Below are positions 18,964-29,600 of a stretch of 64,000 nt of DNA, piece by piece. Numbering within the stretch: the first letter of the stretch is position 1; every line of letters starts with the position of its first letter. The notes below the pieces were generated by a model. The model did not search any database. It had not been told where the DNA came from and saw only the letters and a program-made list of their open reading frames with translations. The position numbers were made by a program, and so were the translations under genes. The stretch covers positions 3,534,001 to 3,598,000 of the forward strand of contig OX337228.1 in the NCBI GenBank assembly GCA_946965045.2, in the 5' to 3' direction. The DNA is from Epithemia pelagica. Taxonomy: Eukaryota > Bacillariophyta > Bacillariophyceae > Surirellales > Surirellaceae.

Positions 18964-21900
18964 CTCCCCACAACTCGTCGTTTCAGCCTTGTCATCATTG
19001 GATTTGTTGAGGTCTTGAACTTCTCTTTTCCAAAACAACAATGGCTTGAGCATGGGCCAAATAGATACGAAATCCCAATGTTTGCTAAGGATATCGGCAG
19101 GGTTGGTCTTTCCATCTTTCCAGTAGAATGAAACATACTTTGCTGCGATGGCTTCACGAACTCGGTGGTATGACAGAAGATGGTGTCTCTTGGATAGTAT
19201 GGAATGAGGAACGGTTGCATTGAGCACAACAGATCTGTTATCTCCGTACATGTAACTTCGCTCTCGGATAGGTACTCCAAGGTAGCGGAGAGAATGTCGT
19301 AATTCTGTAATCTGATCTATTGCTGTCCTTGCAGCCACAAACTTGGATCCATAGGTAGCAGTTTCCACCGTGCTCTGTCTCTTGCTGTACCAGTCAATAG
19401 GTATTCCGTTCAACAAATGTAGAACAGCAGTGACGGATTTACCAGTGACTATGTCATGCATGAGATTGGCATCAACATAATGAGTTGTGGTAACATAGCG
19501 GCCAAGAGGTGTTGGGCAGTCTTCAGGAATACGTTCACTTGCATTCGAATAGACAGTGCGAGTCCAATCAAATTCTTGGGTAGGAAGACTTGAATAATCA
19601 GGCTCTCCAATCCTAAATCTGATTGCGCCTTCTGGGAGATGTGCAAGGTATCCATAGATACGCTTGGCTCTATCAAGATGTCCTTTCCTCGGAGCAGCAC
19701 GAAAGCGTGATAGCGTCATTGTAGCGGTGAAGACGTCAAAACGACCAATAGTGATCACCCATTGGAGTTGTCCAATCAGAGTTTGGAAATGGCTAGTACC
19801 TTCTTCATCAAGGAGCTCAGAATCATCCAATTCAGGATGGTCTCCACCAATAAGAGGTGTTTTGGCTTTCTTGGGTTTCTCCTTGAAGATTCGTTTGAAA
19901 GTGTCCATCATCTTACCAATGTAGCGTCTTGGATCTGCTACTAATGTTCCATCAGAATCCTTGGTGTAACAACATCCCAAGTGGAAATCAATAGGTCCAT
20001 CTCCTTTGAGTTTGAAGTTGTATTTCTCCTTCAGGATCTTGCAGATATTCCCAGGATCAGTAGAAATAATGGCTAAGTCATCAACGTATACGGCAATGTA
20101 TTCGTAACAGTCTTTTCCAGGTGCTTTCCTCATCCAGATATCCGGATCTGCTTTGCTTGGTGAAAATCCCATGTCTGTCAAAACATCAAATAAGACATCA
20201 TGCCAGCGTGCGCCTGATGACTTCAATCCATAAAGTGCCTTGTATATAATCAGGATGTGACCTTCTAATTCCTTGAATTCAGGTCCTGCGACAATGAAGA
20301 TTTTCTCCCCTGTCAAGGCTTCCAGATATGCGTTTCCAATATCTGCTCCCCATATTTCCAAGTCATTCAAAGTACCCAGGAATAAGGCAATGCGGAGGTT
20401 GCGAATGGAAACAACACCTGAATAGATTGTCTCAACAGGTTCTTTTGTGAGATGTCCATCTGCGACAAGTCTTGCTTTATGTCGTCCATCATGTTTTACG
20501 TCAAAGACAAGATGTACACGTATCTTATGATATCCTTCAGGTGCATTGGATACTTTCCCTTTAATGAAGATGGCTTTCCCAAAATCCTTGAATGTCTTGT
20601 AGGACTGGATCTGTGACAATTCTAATTCTGTTGCATCCTGCCACTTTGTGTTGCCATGTTGTTTATCAAGAGCGACAGCTTTCTCATAATTGCGTGGTAC
20701 TTGGAATCCAAACTTATACTTGACGGAATGGTGAACTTGTTTAATCCTTGACTGTTTGGCTGCTCGAATGAGACGTTTGCTTGTTTTGACATAACGTTTC
20801 AAATGCTTCCATCCAGGTTCGTTGAGTAAACCATGTTTCTTTCCATAAATTGCTACAGTGATCGGATCATCATTGGCGATGAGTGATAAAGGTTCATAGG
20901 TAGTCTCCCCAGTTTCCCAATCAACAAGCAAATTATATTTGCTCCCCTTGTAATCTGGATCAGTTGTGTTCAGTGGGCCTTGATGGGCAATGACATCCCT
21001 GAACCTGAAAAGATTATCTCCAGAGGTTTGAGCTTGGTTATCTCGTTCGATATACTCCATGAGTTGATTATAGGATATCATCTCATCAACATCAGAATTT
21101 GTCTTTCGGTAAATGTACTTGACACGTTCTTCCTGTTTCGTTGCTTCTTCATTAAGATCAATGACTCGTTTGATGACACGTGCACGGTGTCGCTCCCCAT
21201 TTTCTTCTGTGTCGCATAGGAATGTGCGTCCTATCATGTCGTCAAAATCGATCGTGGGCATTGGTTTGGATGGATCTTCACTATCACTGCGAATGAAGAC
21301 AGTGTCAGCTTGCTTATCATTGTCATCCTTCTCAGACGAATCCTCCCCTGAAGGTTGATCCACACGTAGGTTAGGTGTAGTGGATTCAACACGGCGAACG
21401 GCAGAACGGTAGATTATCTGGTTATCCTGGGTGAGAATCTTCCAAGTAAAAGAATCACCAACGTTGTGAGCAAAACCAACCCAGTGGCCAAGTTTCTCAT
21501 CAGAAGAAGATGGATATGAACCAGAATTGGGTTCAGCGGGGTCGACACGGTAGTAAACCTCATCCCAGAAAGGAAAGAACAAGAGATGATTAATGTCGGG
21601 TGGGCGTCCGGAGAGAGCCTCAAGAGGAGTGCGACCGGAATGGGTGGGTGATGATGTATGGTTCAATAAGTCACAGACATACTCATGGCAAAGAAGCCAG
21701 GTGTTGGCAGGGCAACCAGTGGCATTCATGAGAGCGTTGGTCATACGTTTGACGGTTTGGTAACGGTTTTCAGCCTTATTCTGGTGTTGATGATAAGGTT
21801 CGGATCGATACTCCCCAATAAGCAAAGTGCGAAGAATGTCTTTGACCTTTTGAGAGATGAGAGATGAACCACCATCACTGATAAGAGTCTCCATGGCACC

Positions 21901-22641
21901 ACGAAACCGGATGTTGTCCTGAAGAGTATTGACAAACTGTTTGGTTGACTTGATCCCATAGATATCAGTAACCAGAGTATCTCGACCAACAAAGATTTGT
22001 GCGACTTTACCGCCATGGTCAACAGCAGGGGTGTCGGAGAAAACCGAGTCAGTAGCAACGGGTTCATGACGTCGAGGTATATTAAGGACCGGATTGCGAG
22101 CCTTGAAATGTTTCTTGAGGGTGTCGTGGTCAAAAGTAACGCTACCATTACGTGTAGTGTGCTTGAACGTATCGGCAATAACATCTTCAGATTGCCAACC
22201 AAAGAATGGACGGAACTTCTTCCAGTCATACGCTTCCTGGTAACGACGGTGGACAGAGGCATGAAGTGTAGGATCATTACCTTCTGCGTCAGCATAGATA
22301 GAAAAGAAGGGTGCGTCGTCAGGTCCATGATCGTATGGGAGATCCAAAAGGAGATTGAGGTTACAAACAACACGATCAGTGTACTCCCCATAGTTGTCAT
22401 ATGGATGGTTCGACATACTACCATCAGTCTTGACGTGTTTCCAATCAGGATCATTGTCAGAGGGTGTGGGAGAATACGAATGGTCCAGAACACCAGGATC
22501 CCATGTGTCCGGTGACGTGAAGATGATCTGAGGTAAGGTATTCATGTCATCGTCGCTGGGGATACCCAAGGAGTGGATGTAGGCTAACCCATCCTTGATG
22601 TGAAGGGGTATAGCACGACCATCAAGTGTAGTGATGCGTTG
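18958..22641 (-). CDS. Copia B Pol: integrase, reverse transcriptase, RNase H
   Basis: Continues the Gag frame after the TAA at 22642-22644 (first Met at 22569). In order: the end of the protease region (IPSDDDMNTLPQIIFTS); an integrase core with VTDIYGIKST, LISDGGSSLIS and NKAENRY supplying the D, D and E; GRPPDINHL linker; RT with WGADIGNAYLEA (motif A), KALYGLKSSGARW and YVDDLAI (catalytic box); then Copia-type RNase H with YVDANLMHD, ETATYGSKF, MYGDNRSV and a terminal NPADILSKHW. Together these are all catalytic parts for reverse transcription and integration. The stop codon TAG straddles the edge of the 3' LTR, and the last codons overlap the polypurine tract. Apart from the upstream stop, no frameshift is seen, so the enzymes could be intact if the stop is bypassed. 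Confidence 0.88.
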   Translation of the reverse strand, partial: QRITTLDGRAIPLHIKDGLAYIHSLGIPSDDDMNTLPQIIFTSPDTWDPGVLDHSYSPTPSDNDPDWKHVKTDGSMSNHPYDNYGEYTDRVVCNLNLLLDLPYDHGPDDAPFFSIYADAEGNDPTLHASVHRRYQEAYDWKKFRPFFGWQSEDVIADTFKHTTRNGSVTFDHDTLKKHFKARNPVLNIPRRHEPVATDSVFSDTPAVDHGGKVAQIFVGRDTLVTDIYGIKSTKQFVNTLQDNIRFRGAMETLISDGGSSLISQKVKDILRTLLIGEYRSEPYHQHQNKAENRYQTVKRMTNALMNATGCPANTWLLCHEYVCDLLNHTSSPTHSGRTPLEALSGRPPDINHLLFFPFWDEVYYRVDPAEPNSGSYPSSSDEKLGHWVGFAHNVGDSFTWKILTQDNQIIYRSAVRRVESTTPNLRVDQPSGEDSSEKDDNDKQADTVFIRSDSEDPSKPMPTIDFDDMIGRTFLCDTEENGERHRARVIKRVIDLNEEATKQEERVKYIYRKTNSDVDEMISYNQLMEYIERDNQAQTSGDNLFRFRDVIAHQGPLNTTDPDYKGSKYNLLVDWETGETTYEPLSLIANDDPITVAIYGKKHGLLNEPGWKHLKRYVKTSKRLIRAAKQSRIKQVHHSVKYKFGFQVPRNYEKAVALDKQHGNTKWQDATELELSQIQSYKTFKDFGKAIFIKGKVSNAPEGYHKIRVHLVFDVKHDGRHKARLVADGHLTKEPVETIYSGVVSIRNLRIALFLGTLNDLEIWGADIGNAYLEALTGEKIFIVAGPEFKELEGHILIIYKALYGLKSSGARWHDVLFDVLTDMGFSPSKADPDIWMRKAPGKDCYEYIAVYVDDLAIISTDPGNICKILKEKYNFKLKGDGPIDFHLGCCYTKDSDGTLVADPRRYIGKMMDTFKRIFKEKPKKAKTPLIGGDHPELDDSELLDEEGTSHFQTLIGQLQWVITIGRFDVFTATMTLSRFRAAPRKGHLDRAKRIYGYLAHLPEGAIRFRIGEPDYSSLPTQEFDWTRTVYSNASERIPEDCPTPLGRYVTTTHYVDANLMHDIVTGKSVTAVLHLLNGIPIDWYSKRQSTVETATYGSKFVAARTAIDQITELRHSLRYLGVPIRERSYMYGDNRSVVLNATVPHSILSKRHHLLSYHRVREAIAAKYVSFYWKDGKTNPADILSKHWDFVSIWPMLKPLLFWKREVQDLNKSNDDKAETTSCGEC
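18964..18972 (-). other. Copia B polypurine tract
   Basis: Reads TGTGGGGAG on the minus strand directly before the 3' LTR; the same nine bases precede the 3' LTR of Copia A at 16191-16199. Used to prime plus-strand DNA. Confidence 0.75.
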
Positions 22642-24645
22642 TTAACCATCAACTTTAACAGATCGTTCATCAACAGCAAGTCCGAAATGCTCGAATTGAC
22701 CAGGAGCATGGATAGATAAGCCCTTTCCATAATAAGCATATTCATTGAAGATGCCGACAATAGGTCCATCATTGGTCTCAAACTTTGCGGCACATGTGAC
22801 GAGAGGAAGTCCAGTAAGTTCATGGTTATCAATACCCACAATAGTGATATGGCGGCCAGTCTTAGAAAGGATGCGCATGTCAGAACCAGCAAGTCCTCCA
22901 TTTGCACCACGGTCAATCAATTGATTTCCTGGTAAAGTAGACTTCCTGGAAAACAAATAGCGTGGAACATGTCCTGCTTGTTTATGCATGTTGGCTTTGA
23001 AAGTAACCTTCTTGCTCGTCTTGGACTTGGCGTTAGAAAGAACACTAGTCAGGTCAGTTGCAGGGTGATTGATATCAGTCGTCATGGCTTGGTTGATAAA
23101 TTGTGTAACCGGATCTGAATCATCTGGATGCTCAGGGACTACGCCAGGTGAGTCATCATCAGATGCAACTTGGTTGGGGTCAGGATCAGGTTCCGGATCA
23201 ATGTCGAGGGCATGTGTTTGCAGTTTCCTCGGTGTTGTTGATGAAGGTGCTTGAATCATCTTGTTATACTCAATGATCAACTTGCGATCTTCTTCAGAAA
23301 GTTTGAACCATAGGTCACGCGGTAGACTAACCTTGGACGAAGAGGATGGGGATTCAGATGTCGCTTTGGTGTTGTGGACATGATACTCCATATCATCTTG
23401 TGAGGTTAAGTCAGCATCTGTATCTTGGCCATATAGTGATTCATGTTGTTTGACATGTCGACGGCGACTATGAACAGATGACTGGGTTGCTTGATCATGG
23501 TCATAAGCTGCGTCTAGAAGGAGACGGAAGTATGATTGATAGCAAAGGGATTTTGCACCAGATTTGGTGTTCACCACATTATCCAAGATCTTGACTCGGC
23601 GGAGATCAGGTACCTTTTCTACAGCTTGCATGAGGAAGGTCATCCTGGTATGATCAGGGATGCGATCAGACAATGTCACTAGATTGTCTAGCAAACGTAG
23701 CTGCTCTTGAAAGTGTAGAAGAAATTGACGTGTTGTTCCGCGCCATGTGTCGTCAAGACGTAGATTGGAAATGTAGTTGGTTAAACGGAGGACTTCTCGT
23801 TTTGCTAGGTCGGATTCGGTATGCAAAGAGTGTAACTTCTGCAATACGGCACGCGCATCTTCATCATGTTCATGTTCACGTACATAGGCTTGACCTTGGT
23901 CAGTCTGAATGATACGGACAAGAACGGAGTAAAGAAATACTTGTTGCTCTTGAAAAAGTTCTTCGGCATACTCATCATCATGGGGTGGTGTGTATTTGAA
24001 ATTCAGAACGTTGGATAGGCCTTGAGCCTTAGCTGTAGTCTTGAATACACGCCAGAATGAATCGTAGTATCGTTCATCCTTGAATACCTCATATGCAGTT
24101 GCGTCGCGTTTAGTTCCCTTTCTGAATGCTGTAAGGTCTTGTTGAGATTGGGATGCGGCAGTAACTGTGCTGACAGATTTCACAGATGACGGTGACTTCA
24201 TTGGCGAGACTGGAACTTGGCTAGGTGGTCCCTTAGAGAAATCTGTGTTGATCCTCCAAGTGTTGAACTCTTTCCTCGGCAGGTTCATCCAGTCGCTATT
24301 GGATAGCTTGTCTTGAATTTCATTGGTCTTGTATATGGCCCAATAAGCCAAGAGCTTGATCTGCTGTCTTGTGGGGCCTTGTAGATCATGTGTCTGTTTG
24401 TTGACCTTGTATTGTGTCAGTTCGTTCATGGATTCCTCGGTATTAGTTTGCATATACGAGATAACATGGGTAATGTTCTCAAAACCATGGTATTTCATCC
24501 ACTTCATTAAGTAGTTGGCCCTTTCCTTGGTAAAGAATTGGCAGACAGTAAATATGATGTGGTCGAATAGGTCTGTGTTCGAGACATTGTCTTGGTTATC
24601 TTCTCCCTTAGGAGTCGTAGGTGTCTTGGGTGATTGAGGATCCAT
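22642..24645 (-). CDS. Copia B Gag and protease (667 aa)
   Basis: Gag begins MDPQSPKTPTTPKGEDNQD and is nearly identical to Copia A through about 490 residues. The protease-like segment has LIDRGANGGLAGSDM, with Arg after the active-site Asp where most retropepsins have Ser or Thr; both copies share this. The frame ends at TAA (22642-22644) after SVKVDG; Copia A has AAA (Lys) at the same codon and continues with the matching QCITTLDGRA, so the stop is probably a nonsense change rather than a natural Gag end. The normal product would be a Gag-Pol polyprotein assembled into cytoplasmic particles. Confidence 0.85.
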   Translation of the reverse strand: MDPQSPKTPTTPKGEDNQDNVSNTDLFDHIIFTVCQFFTKERANYLMKWMKYHGFENITHVISYMQTNTEESMNELTQYKVNKQTHDLQGPTRQQIKLLAYWAIYKTNEIQDKLSNSDWMNLPRKEFNTWRINTDFSKGPPSQVPVSPMKSPSSVKSVSTVTAASQSQQDLTAFRKGTKRDATAYEVFKDERYYDSFWRVFKTTAKAQGLSNVLNFKYTPPHDDEYAEELFQEQQVFLYSVLVRIIQTDQGQAYVREHEHDEDARAVLQKLHSLHTESDLAKREVLRLTNYISNLRLDDTWRGTTRQFLLHFQEQLRLLDNLVTLSDRIPDHTRMTFLMQAVEKVPDLRRVKILDNVVNTKSGAKSLCYQSYFRLLLDAAYDHDQATQSSVHSRRRHVKQHESLYGQDTDADLTSQDDMEYHVHNTKATSESPSSSSKVSLPRDLWFKLSEEDRKLIIEYNKMIQAPSSTTPRKLQTHALDIDPEPDPDPNQVASDDDSPGVVPEHPDDSDPVTQFINQAMTTDINHPATDLTSVLSNAKSKTSKKVTFKANMHKQAGHVPRYLFSRKSTLPGNQLIDRGANGGLAGSDMRILSKTGRHITIVGIDNHELTGLPLVTCAAKFETNDGPIVGIFNEYAYYGKGLSIHAPGQFEHFGLAVDERSVKVDG

Positions 24646-24965
24646 GGTGTTATTTGGTTGGTTCGATGTTTATTTAATGTGCGGTGTGATGTGGTTTATT
24701 TAATGTGTGATGTGATGTGAACCCGGATGTACCACGTGTGCCACGTATGTACCACGTATGTGATACCCGGATGTGTGTTGTGATGTGCGACTCCTGGAAA
24801 TTTCCGTTGATTCCGACAAATTTTCGCCGAGTTTCAACAAATTTTCGCTGAATTTTCGCGATTTGACGGGAATGTGTGGCGTGTTGTGCGACCAAGGGTA
24901 CCCGGATGTGCGTTGAGTTTAAGTCTTGGAAAGGTTTTGAGAGGACGGGAGTTAACTATGAGTAA

Positions 24966-25745
24966 TTAAGCTTCGGTCTCCGAATCTCCTCTCTCTTCCG
25001 AATAATCAGAGTCGTTTCCAGGCTCAGATGGGGCAGCACAAGCAACAGAAGAAGGGGTATCACCTTCAGCCAAGTGGTTCTCGACCTCGGTACGCAAAGG
25101 GAAGATAGTTGCACGATGGTCCTCGATGGTATGGACCTCGTGGATGTAGGCAACGTAGTTATCTAGGCGTACAACGTTAGGAGGCAGAGGGCAAGTCGTC
25201 GCGTTCACGACGTAGATGGTATTGTAGTATCCAGTTGGGCGCTCGAAGGTTAGGAAGCGGAGGTGGACAGTACGGATGGGGTTGCCCGAGAGGGCGGCCA
25301 AGATGAGGCGACGCCTCGGAGAACGATGAAGTTGGTCGTTCAGACGGTCAATGTCTTCTTGGTCGACGATGTGGGTCACCGATTGGAACTGGCGTTCGAT
25401 CTGGGTCTCCCCACGGATGATCTCGGGATCGAAGGTCGAAGAAGTTGGTTGACGGAAGTACTTGATATGATCAGCAATCAACCGGGTGGTACAACGGGAT
25501 CGAGAAGGGACGAGCCGACGAGGCGGACTCGGGGGCCGAAGCAACGGCGCAGGGATCGGAGCGTGAGGCTGGGTTGGAGTCTCGAATGGGTTGCTGTTGG
25601 AACTGTCGACGGAGATGTTGACCGATGTGTTGGCTGCCTTCGGCGTCGGCACCAGTTCCTGCTGCACCACGGTATCGGGCTGCCCGGGATGCAGGTTGGC
25701 TCGATAGATCTGTCGTACAGGAGTGATAAGCTCGTTAGTATCCAT
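24966..25745 (-). CDS. Copia B leader ORF of unknown function (259 aa)
   Basis: An intact ORF starting 36 bp after the 5' LTR and ending 320 bp before Gag, in the position of an untranslated leader. The N-terminal 90 residues are Pro/Ser-rich (PFETPTQPHAPIPAPLLRPP); the middle is a compact region (RQFQSVTHIVDQEDIDRLND, then YYNTIYVVNATTCPLPPN); the C-terminus is acidic (EPGNDSDYSEERGDSETEA). No family recognised. Copia A lacks it: its leader is 508 bp against 1,136 bp here. It could be a captured host gene, an accessory protein, or an extra Gag-like product. Confidence 0.6.
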   Translation of the reverse strand: MDTNELITPVRQIYRANLHPGQPDTVVQQELVPTPKAANTSVNISVDSSNSNPFETPTQPHAPIPAPLLRPPSPPRRLVPSRSRCTTRLIADHIKYFRQPTSSTFDPEIIRGETQIERQFQSVTHIVDQEDIDRLNDQLHRSPRRRLILAALSGNPIRTVHLRFLTFERPTGYYNTIYVVNATTCPLPPNVVRLDNYVAYIHEVHTIEDHRATIFPLRTEVENHLAEGDTPSSVACAAPSEPGNDSDYSEERGDSETEA

Positions 25746-25767
25746 GAAACCACAAGAGAATAAGCTT

Positions 25768-25781
25768 TGAGACTGTTAATC
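25768..25781 (-). other. Copia B primer-binding site
   Basis: On the minus strand GATTAACAGTCTCA directly follows the 5' LTR, identical to Copia A, after which the two leaders diverge. Confidence 0.6.
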
Positions 25782-26523
25782 TGTTACAATTCTTTCTGAA
25801 TCGTAGGGACATTGATGCTCGGTAAAGGGTCAGAGAAGCAAGCAAGTCGTAGTCTATCAAAAGGATAGTCGGGACACAAAAGAGGATGTGATAAATGGTG
25901 ATATTGTTAGATTGTGTGTTGATTACTACGATAGGTCTACGTGAAATGTTCGGTCCTGCCAAGGGTCATGTGTCATAGGTTCTTGGCGGCAACAGGTTTG
26001 GAATAGTTGGAGTCGATTCATGTGATGTATATGACATGTATATGTGGACGGATAACATATACAGGGTCAACAGCTCTTGCTTTGGATTGGCATAGTTGTT
26101 TTCATGGCGCGCAGCTTGTTGACAATTTGGAGATTGTGGGAATGGAAATATGGTCTCGCGTGATCGTGTGTCGTGCTTGGGATACTTAGACCGTTAGGTC
26201 GGATAGATGCCGACAGCGCTCGGATGTCGCTTGGGCGCGCTCGATGATTTCGGGCGCATACGCTTAGGGCGCTAGTATAATGTCCGAGCAACGGCCAAAT
26301 TTACGTCCGTTGTAATACCGCACGACCCAGTTTAGTCTTGAGAGTGAGTTCGTCAATCTATTCTCACTTTTCATGATTTGCGAAGAAATATAGGTCGATA
26401 TAGCGCGAAGCTAGGGAACATAGCTCGAAGCTAGATGGCATGATGTGATAGCACGAGGCTATGTGACATGGGGAATCGATGAGATGTAGAATCTAACCAC
26501 CATAGACGGTGAGAATTCTAACA
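25782..26523 (-). repeat. Copia B 5' LTR, 742 bp
   Basis: Starts (+ strand) TGTTACAATTC and ends AGAATTCTAACA. Compared with 18181-18963 it lacks 41 bp and differs at about ten positions. Confidence 0.9.
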
Positions 26524-26528
26524 AGGAT

Positions 26529-26687
26529 GATGAATCGAGCGACAGTAAGACCTTAAAAGAAGGCCGCGCCAGAGATTCAGGAGAGAGGACTCACCTCGAT
26601 GTGAGCATGACACACGAAGGGTCATTAGCCGCGATTGCGGATGACACCGTGATGCATTCCGAAGCGAGTTTTGCCCGTCATGAATAG
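26529..26687 (+). pseudogene. LINE ORF1, segment 3 (C-terminal 52 codons and stop)
   Basis: After the right duplication copy the ORF1 frame resumes with Asp-Glu-Ser-Ser-Asp-Ser-Lys and stays open to TAG at 26685-26687. The total ORF1 is then 1,758 nt, exactly 586 codons, confirming both insertion points. The stop overlaps the ORF2 start in ATGAATAG. Confidence 0.8.
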
Positions 26688-29600
26688 TCCATTTAGGAAC
26701 GACGATTCAATTTACTTAGATGATCCATCAAACAACTACTTCACCCACCATTCTACACATGAAAACAACACACAACCATACGACTACACACAAGACATCG
26801 CCGACACAAATGTGACTGAGAATTACGCCAGTAATGGGATTATAGGGACACCGATAGGTGAGAAAGACGACACAGTTTTCCGAATCTATGGACAAAACAC
26901 AAACGGACTAAATCTTGGTCATGACGGAGGAGACTTCGCTGAATTCTGCGAAAACATGTTTCAACTCGAAGTCGATTGCTGGGGAATCTTCGAAACCAAT
27001 CTAGATACGACACAGCACCATGTTGGCGAAAAGCTCTACAGGACAATACAAAAACACTTTGATCATTCCAGACTGTCGTTTGGTAGTAGCAACATTACTT
27101 CACCAAAGGCACCACGATACTACAAGCCAGGGGGGACACTACTTGCGACTCAAGGCAAATACACAGGGAGGATATCGAAAACAGGATGCGACCCAATGGG
27201 ACGATGGTCTTGTCATACATTCTCCTGCAAAAACAATAAATCGCTCACTGTCATATCAGCCTATCAAGTATGCGATCAACCGCTTATTGACTCCTCCACG
27301 GATTGTATCAAGTCCTTCACAGCATCTTCACAACAAGTAAGCATGTTACGGCAGCAAGACCGTTTCTGCTCCCCACGAGAAGCTTTTATCATCGACTTGT
27401 AGCGCTTTATTCAACTCAAGATCGATCAACAATCTGAGATTCTGCTCTTTGGTGACTTCAATGAAGTTTTGGATCATTCTACTGATGGAATGGGGAAGCT
27501 CGCCACTGAATTAAAGCTCCACGACTTGATGGAGGAACTCACAAATACTACCTCCTTTGCAACGTACGCTGGTGGACAGACTCGAATCGATTATGTACTT
27601 GCCACTGAACCTGTTGCTGAAGCTGCAATCTGTGGTTGTTATGAGCCGTTCAAAAACAGGACACAAAAGAGCGACCATAGAAGTATCGTGATAGACTTTG
27701 ATGCCAACAAGCTTTTCGGAACAGCAACACAACAACTAGGCCCCTTGTCTTCACGAGACTTCACTTCCAAGGATAAAAGTACCAATCGACAATATGTGGA
27801 GGCGAAATTCAAATACCTTTCGGACCATCAATTTGGACAGCGTTTGCAACAATTACAAACAACATGGGACGGAGAGTTAGCAGAAAAGTTAGATCGCGAT
27901 TTCCAACGTGCAGGATTCCATGCAGCAAAACAATGCCGACGCAAGCCAAGAAACATCCCCTATGTCCAAGAATTGTCTGATCTACGGCTTTATAAGAACG
28001 GATTGCTCAAGAAGATTTCAACTATTAGACTCAATCGGTCGTTTGAGACACCCTCTGGTACTACCGACACAACAGCTGAATGCCCTCCTCTACCGGATAG
28101 CTTGGAAGCTTGTAAACTTCAATTGCGCACAACTCAAAAACGAATCGCAGAAATCACGAAAACAGCCGTCTTTCGCCGCCAAAACGAGCTACAGCTTTCA
28201 CTGGAAGAAGCTATAAACCGAGGGGATAAAGCAACGTCGAAAGCTATATGTCATCGGATCGCTGCGGAGAAAACTAAAGCAATGTTCAAGAAGATTAGAC
28301 ACTGCAGAGGCAATCTCAAAGCGGGTATCACGAGACTGGATGTTCCACGGGATCGCAACGACTTCGAGTATTCCAAATGCACTGAATGGATCACAATCGA
28401 CACGCCGCAAGACATTGAGGAACTTCTTCTTCAAAGGAACCAGCGCCATTTCGGTCAAGCCGATGGAACATTTCCAACCACACCTCCATTTAGCAAATGG
28501 GTGGATTGGGGTGCATCAAGCCATACCGCTGAACTTATTTTGAATGGAGAATGGGAATCCACGGAACTCGACGAGCTTTCACAGTGTGTTGTCAACCATA
28601 TGAAGTCCCGGGTAACTATGGACAGCATTCCAGGTACAATCTCTCGAGAGGACTGGATAGGCAAAATCAAGTCATGGCCTGAGTCGACATCTACCTCACC
28701 TTCTGGCTTTCATCTCGGCCATAGCAAGGTACTAGTAGCTGCACATGACCTAGATCCATCGACACCAGAAGCTGAAGAGTTAGAGTTCAAGCGCAATACT
28801 CTGATTGACTGGCAACTCGGACTACTAAATGTTGCTCTCCGCAACCAACATTGTTACGATCGGTGGAAGCACATTGTGAATGTAATGATATTGAAGGAAC
28901 CTGACAACTTCAAAATACACCGTCTCAGAGTCATACATCTTTATGAACAAGACTATAATTTGGTCTTGGCAGTCAAATGGCGCCAGATGATCAGATTATG
29001 CACCAATCAACAAGCCTTGAACGCTTCCCAGTTTGGTGGTGTACCAGGAAAAGATGCAGTACTTCCTACATTTATTGAAGAGATGCAATACGAGATCTCT
29101 CGGGCAAGTAAACGCCCATTGGTACACATGGACTATGACGCGGCGGCATGTTACGATCGTATCGTCATGTCTTTCGGTAGCTTGGCCTCACGTAGCTTTG
29201 GACAAAATCGATCTATTGTTTTCATTAACGCAAAGACGTTGGCTGAGGCAAAATACTATTTGAAGACAAAGTTGGGAGTTTCAGATTGCTTCTACAAGCA
29301 TTGCACAATCTTCCCGGTTTATGGATCAGGTCAGGGAGCTGGCAATTCACCTGCAATATGGTGTGTCATAAGTTGCATTCTGTTTGACGCTTATGAACAA
29401 GAAGCCTGTGGCGCTAGTTTTGAATCGCCAGATGGATCAGTGAAGACGCGTGTTTATATGATTGGTTTTGTCGATGATACAAGCGGGAGTACAAATGACT
29501 TTGGACAACCTACTCAACAACCAGATGAACATTATATTAGCAAAGCTACTGTTGATGCTCAACGATGGAACGATGTACTCCACCGATCAGGAGGTGCTTT

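Larger units (their letters stand above)
18181..26523 (-). mobile_element. Copia B: near-complete LTR retrotransposon (8,343 bp)
   Basis: On the minus strand: 5' LTR 25782-26523, primer site, a 259-aa leader ORF, Gag-protease, integrase, RT, RNase H, polypurine tract and 3' LTR 18181-18963. LTR ends are TGTTA...TAACA with extended inverted ends. The LTRs differ by a 41-bp indel and around ten substitutions, so the insertion is older than Copia A. It sits in LINE ORF1. Gag-Pol is one frame interrupted once by TAA. Confidence 0.9.
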
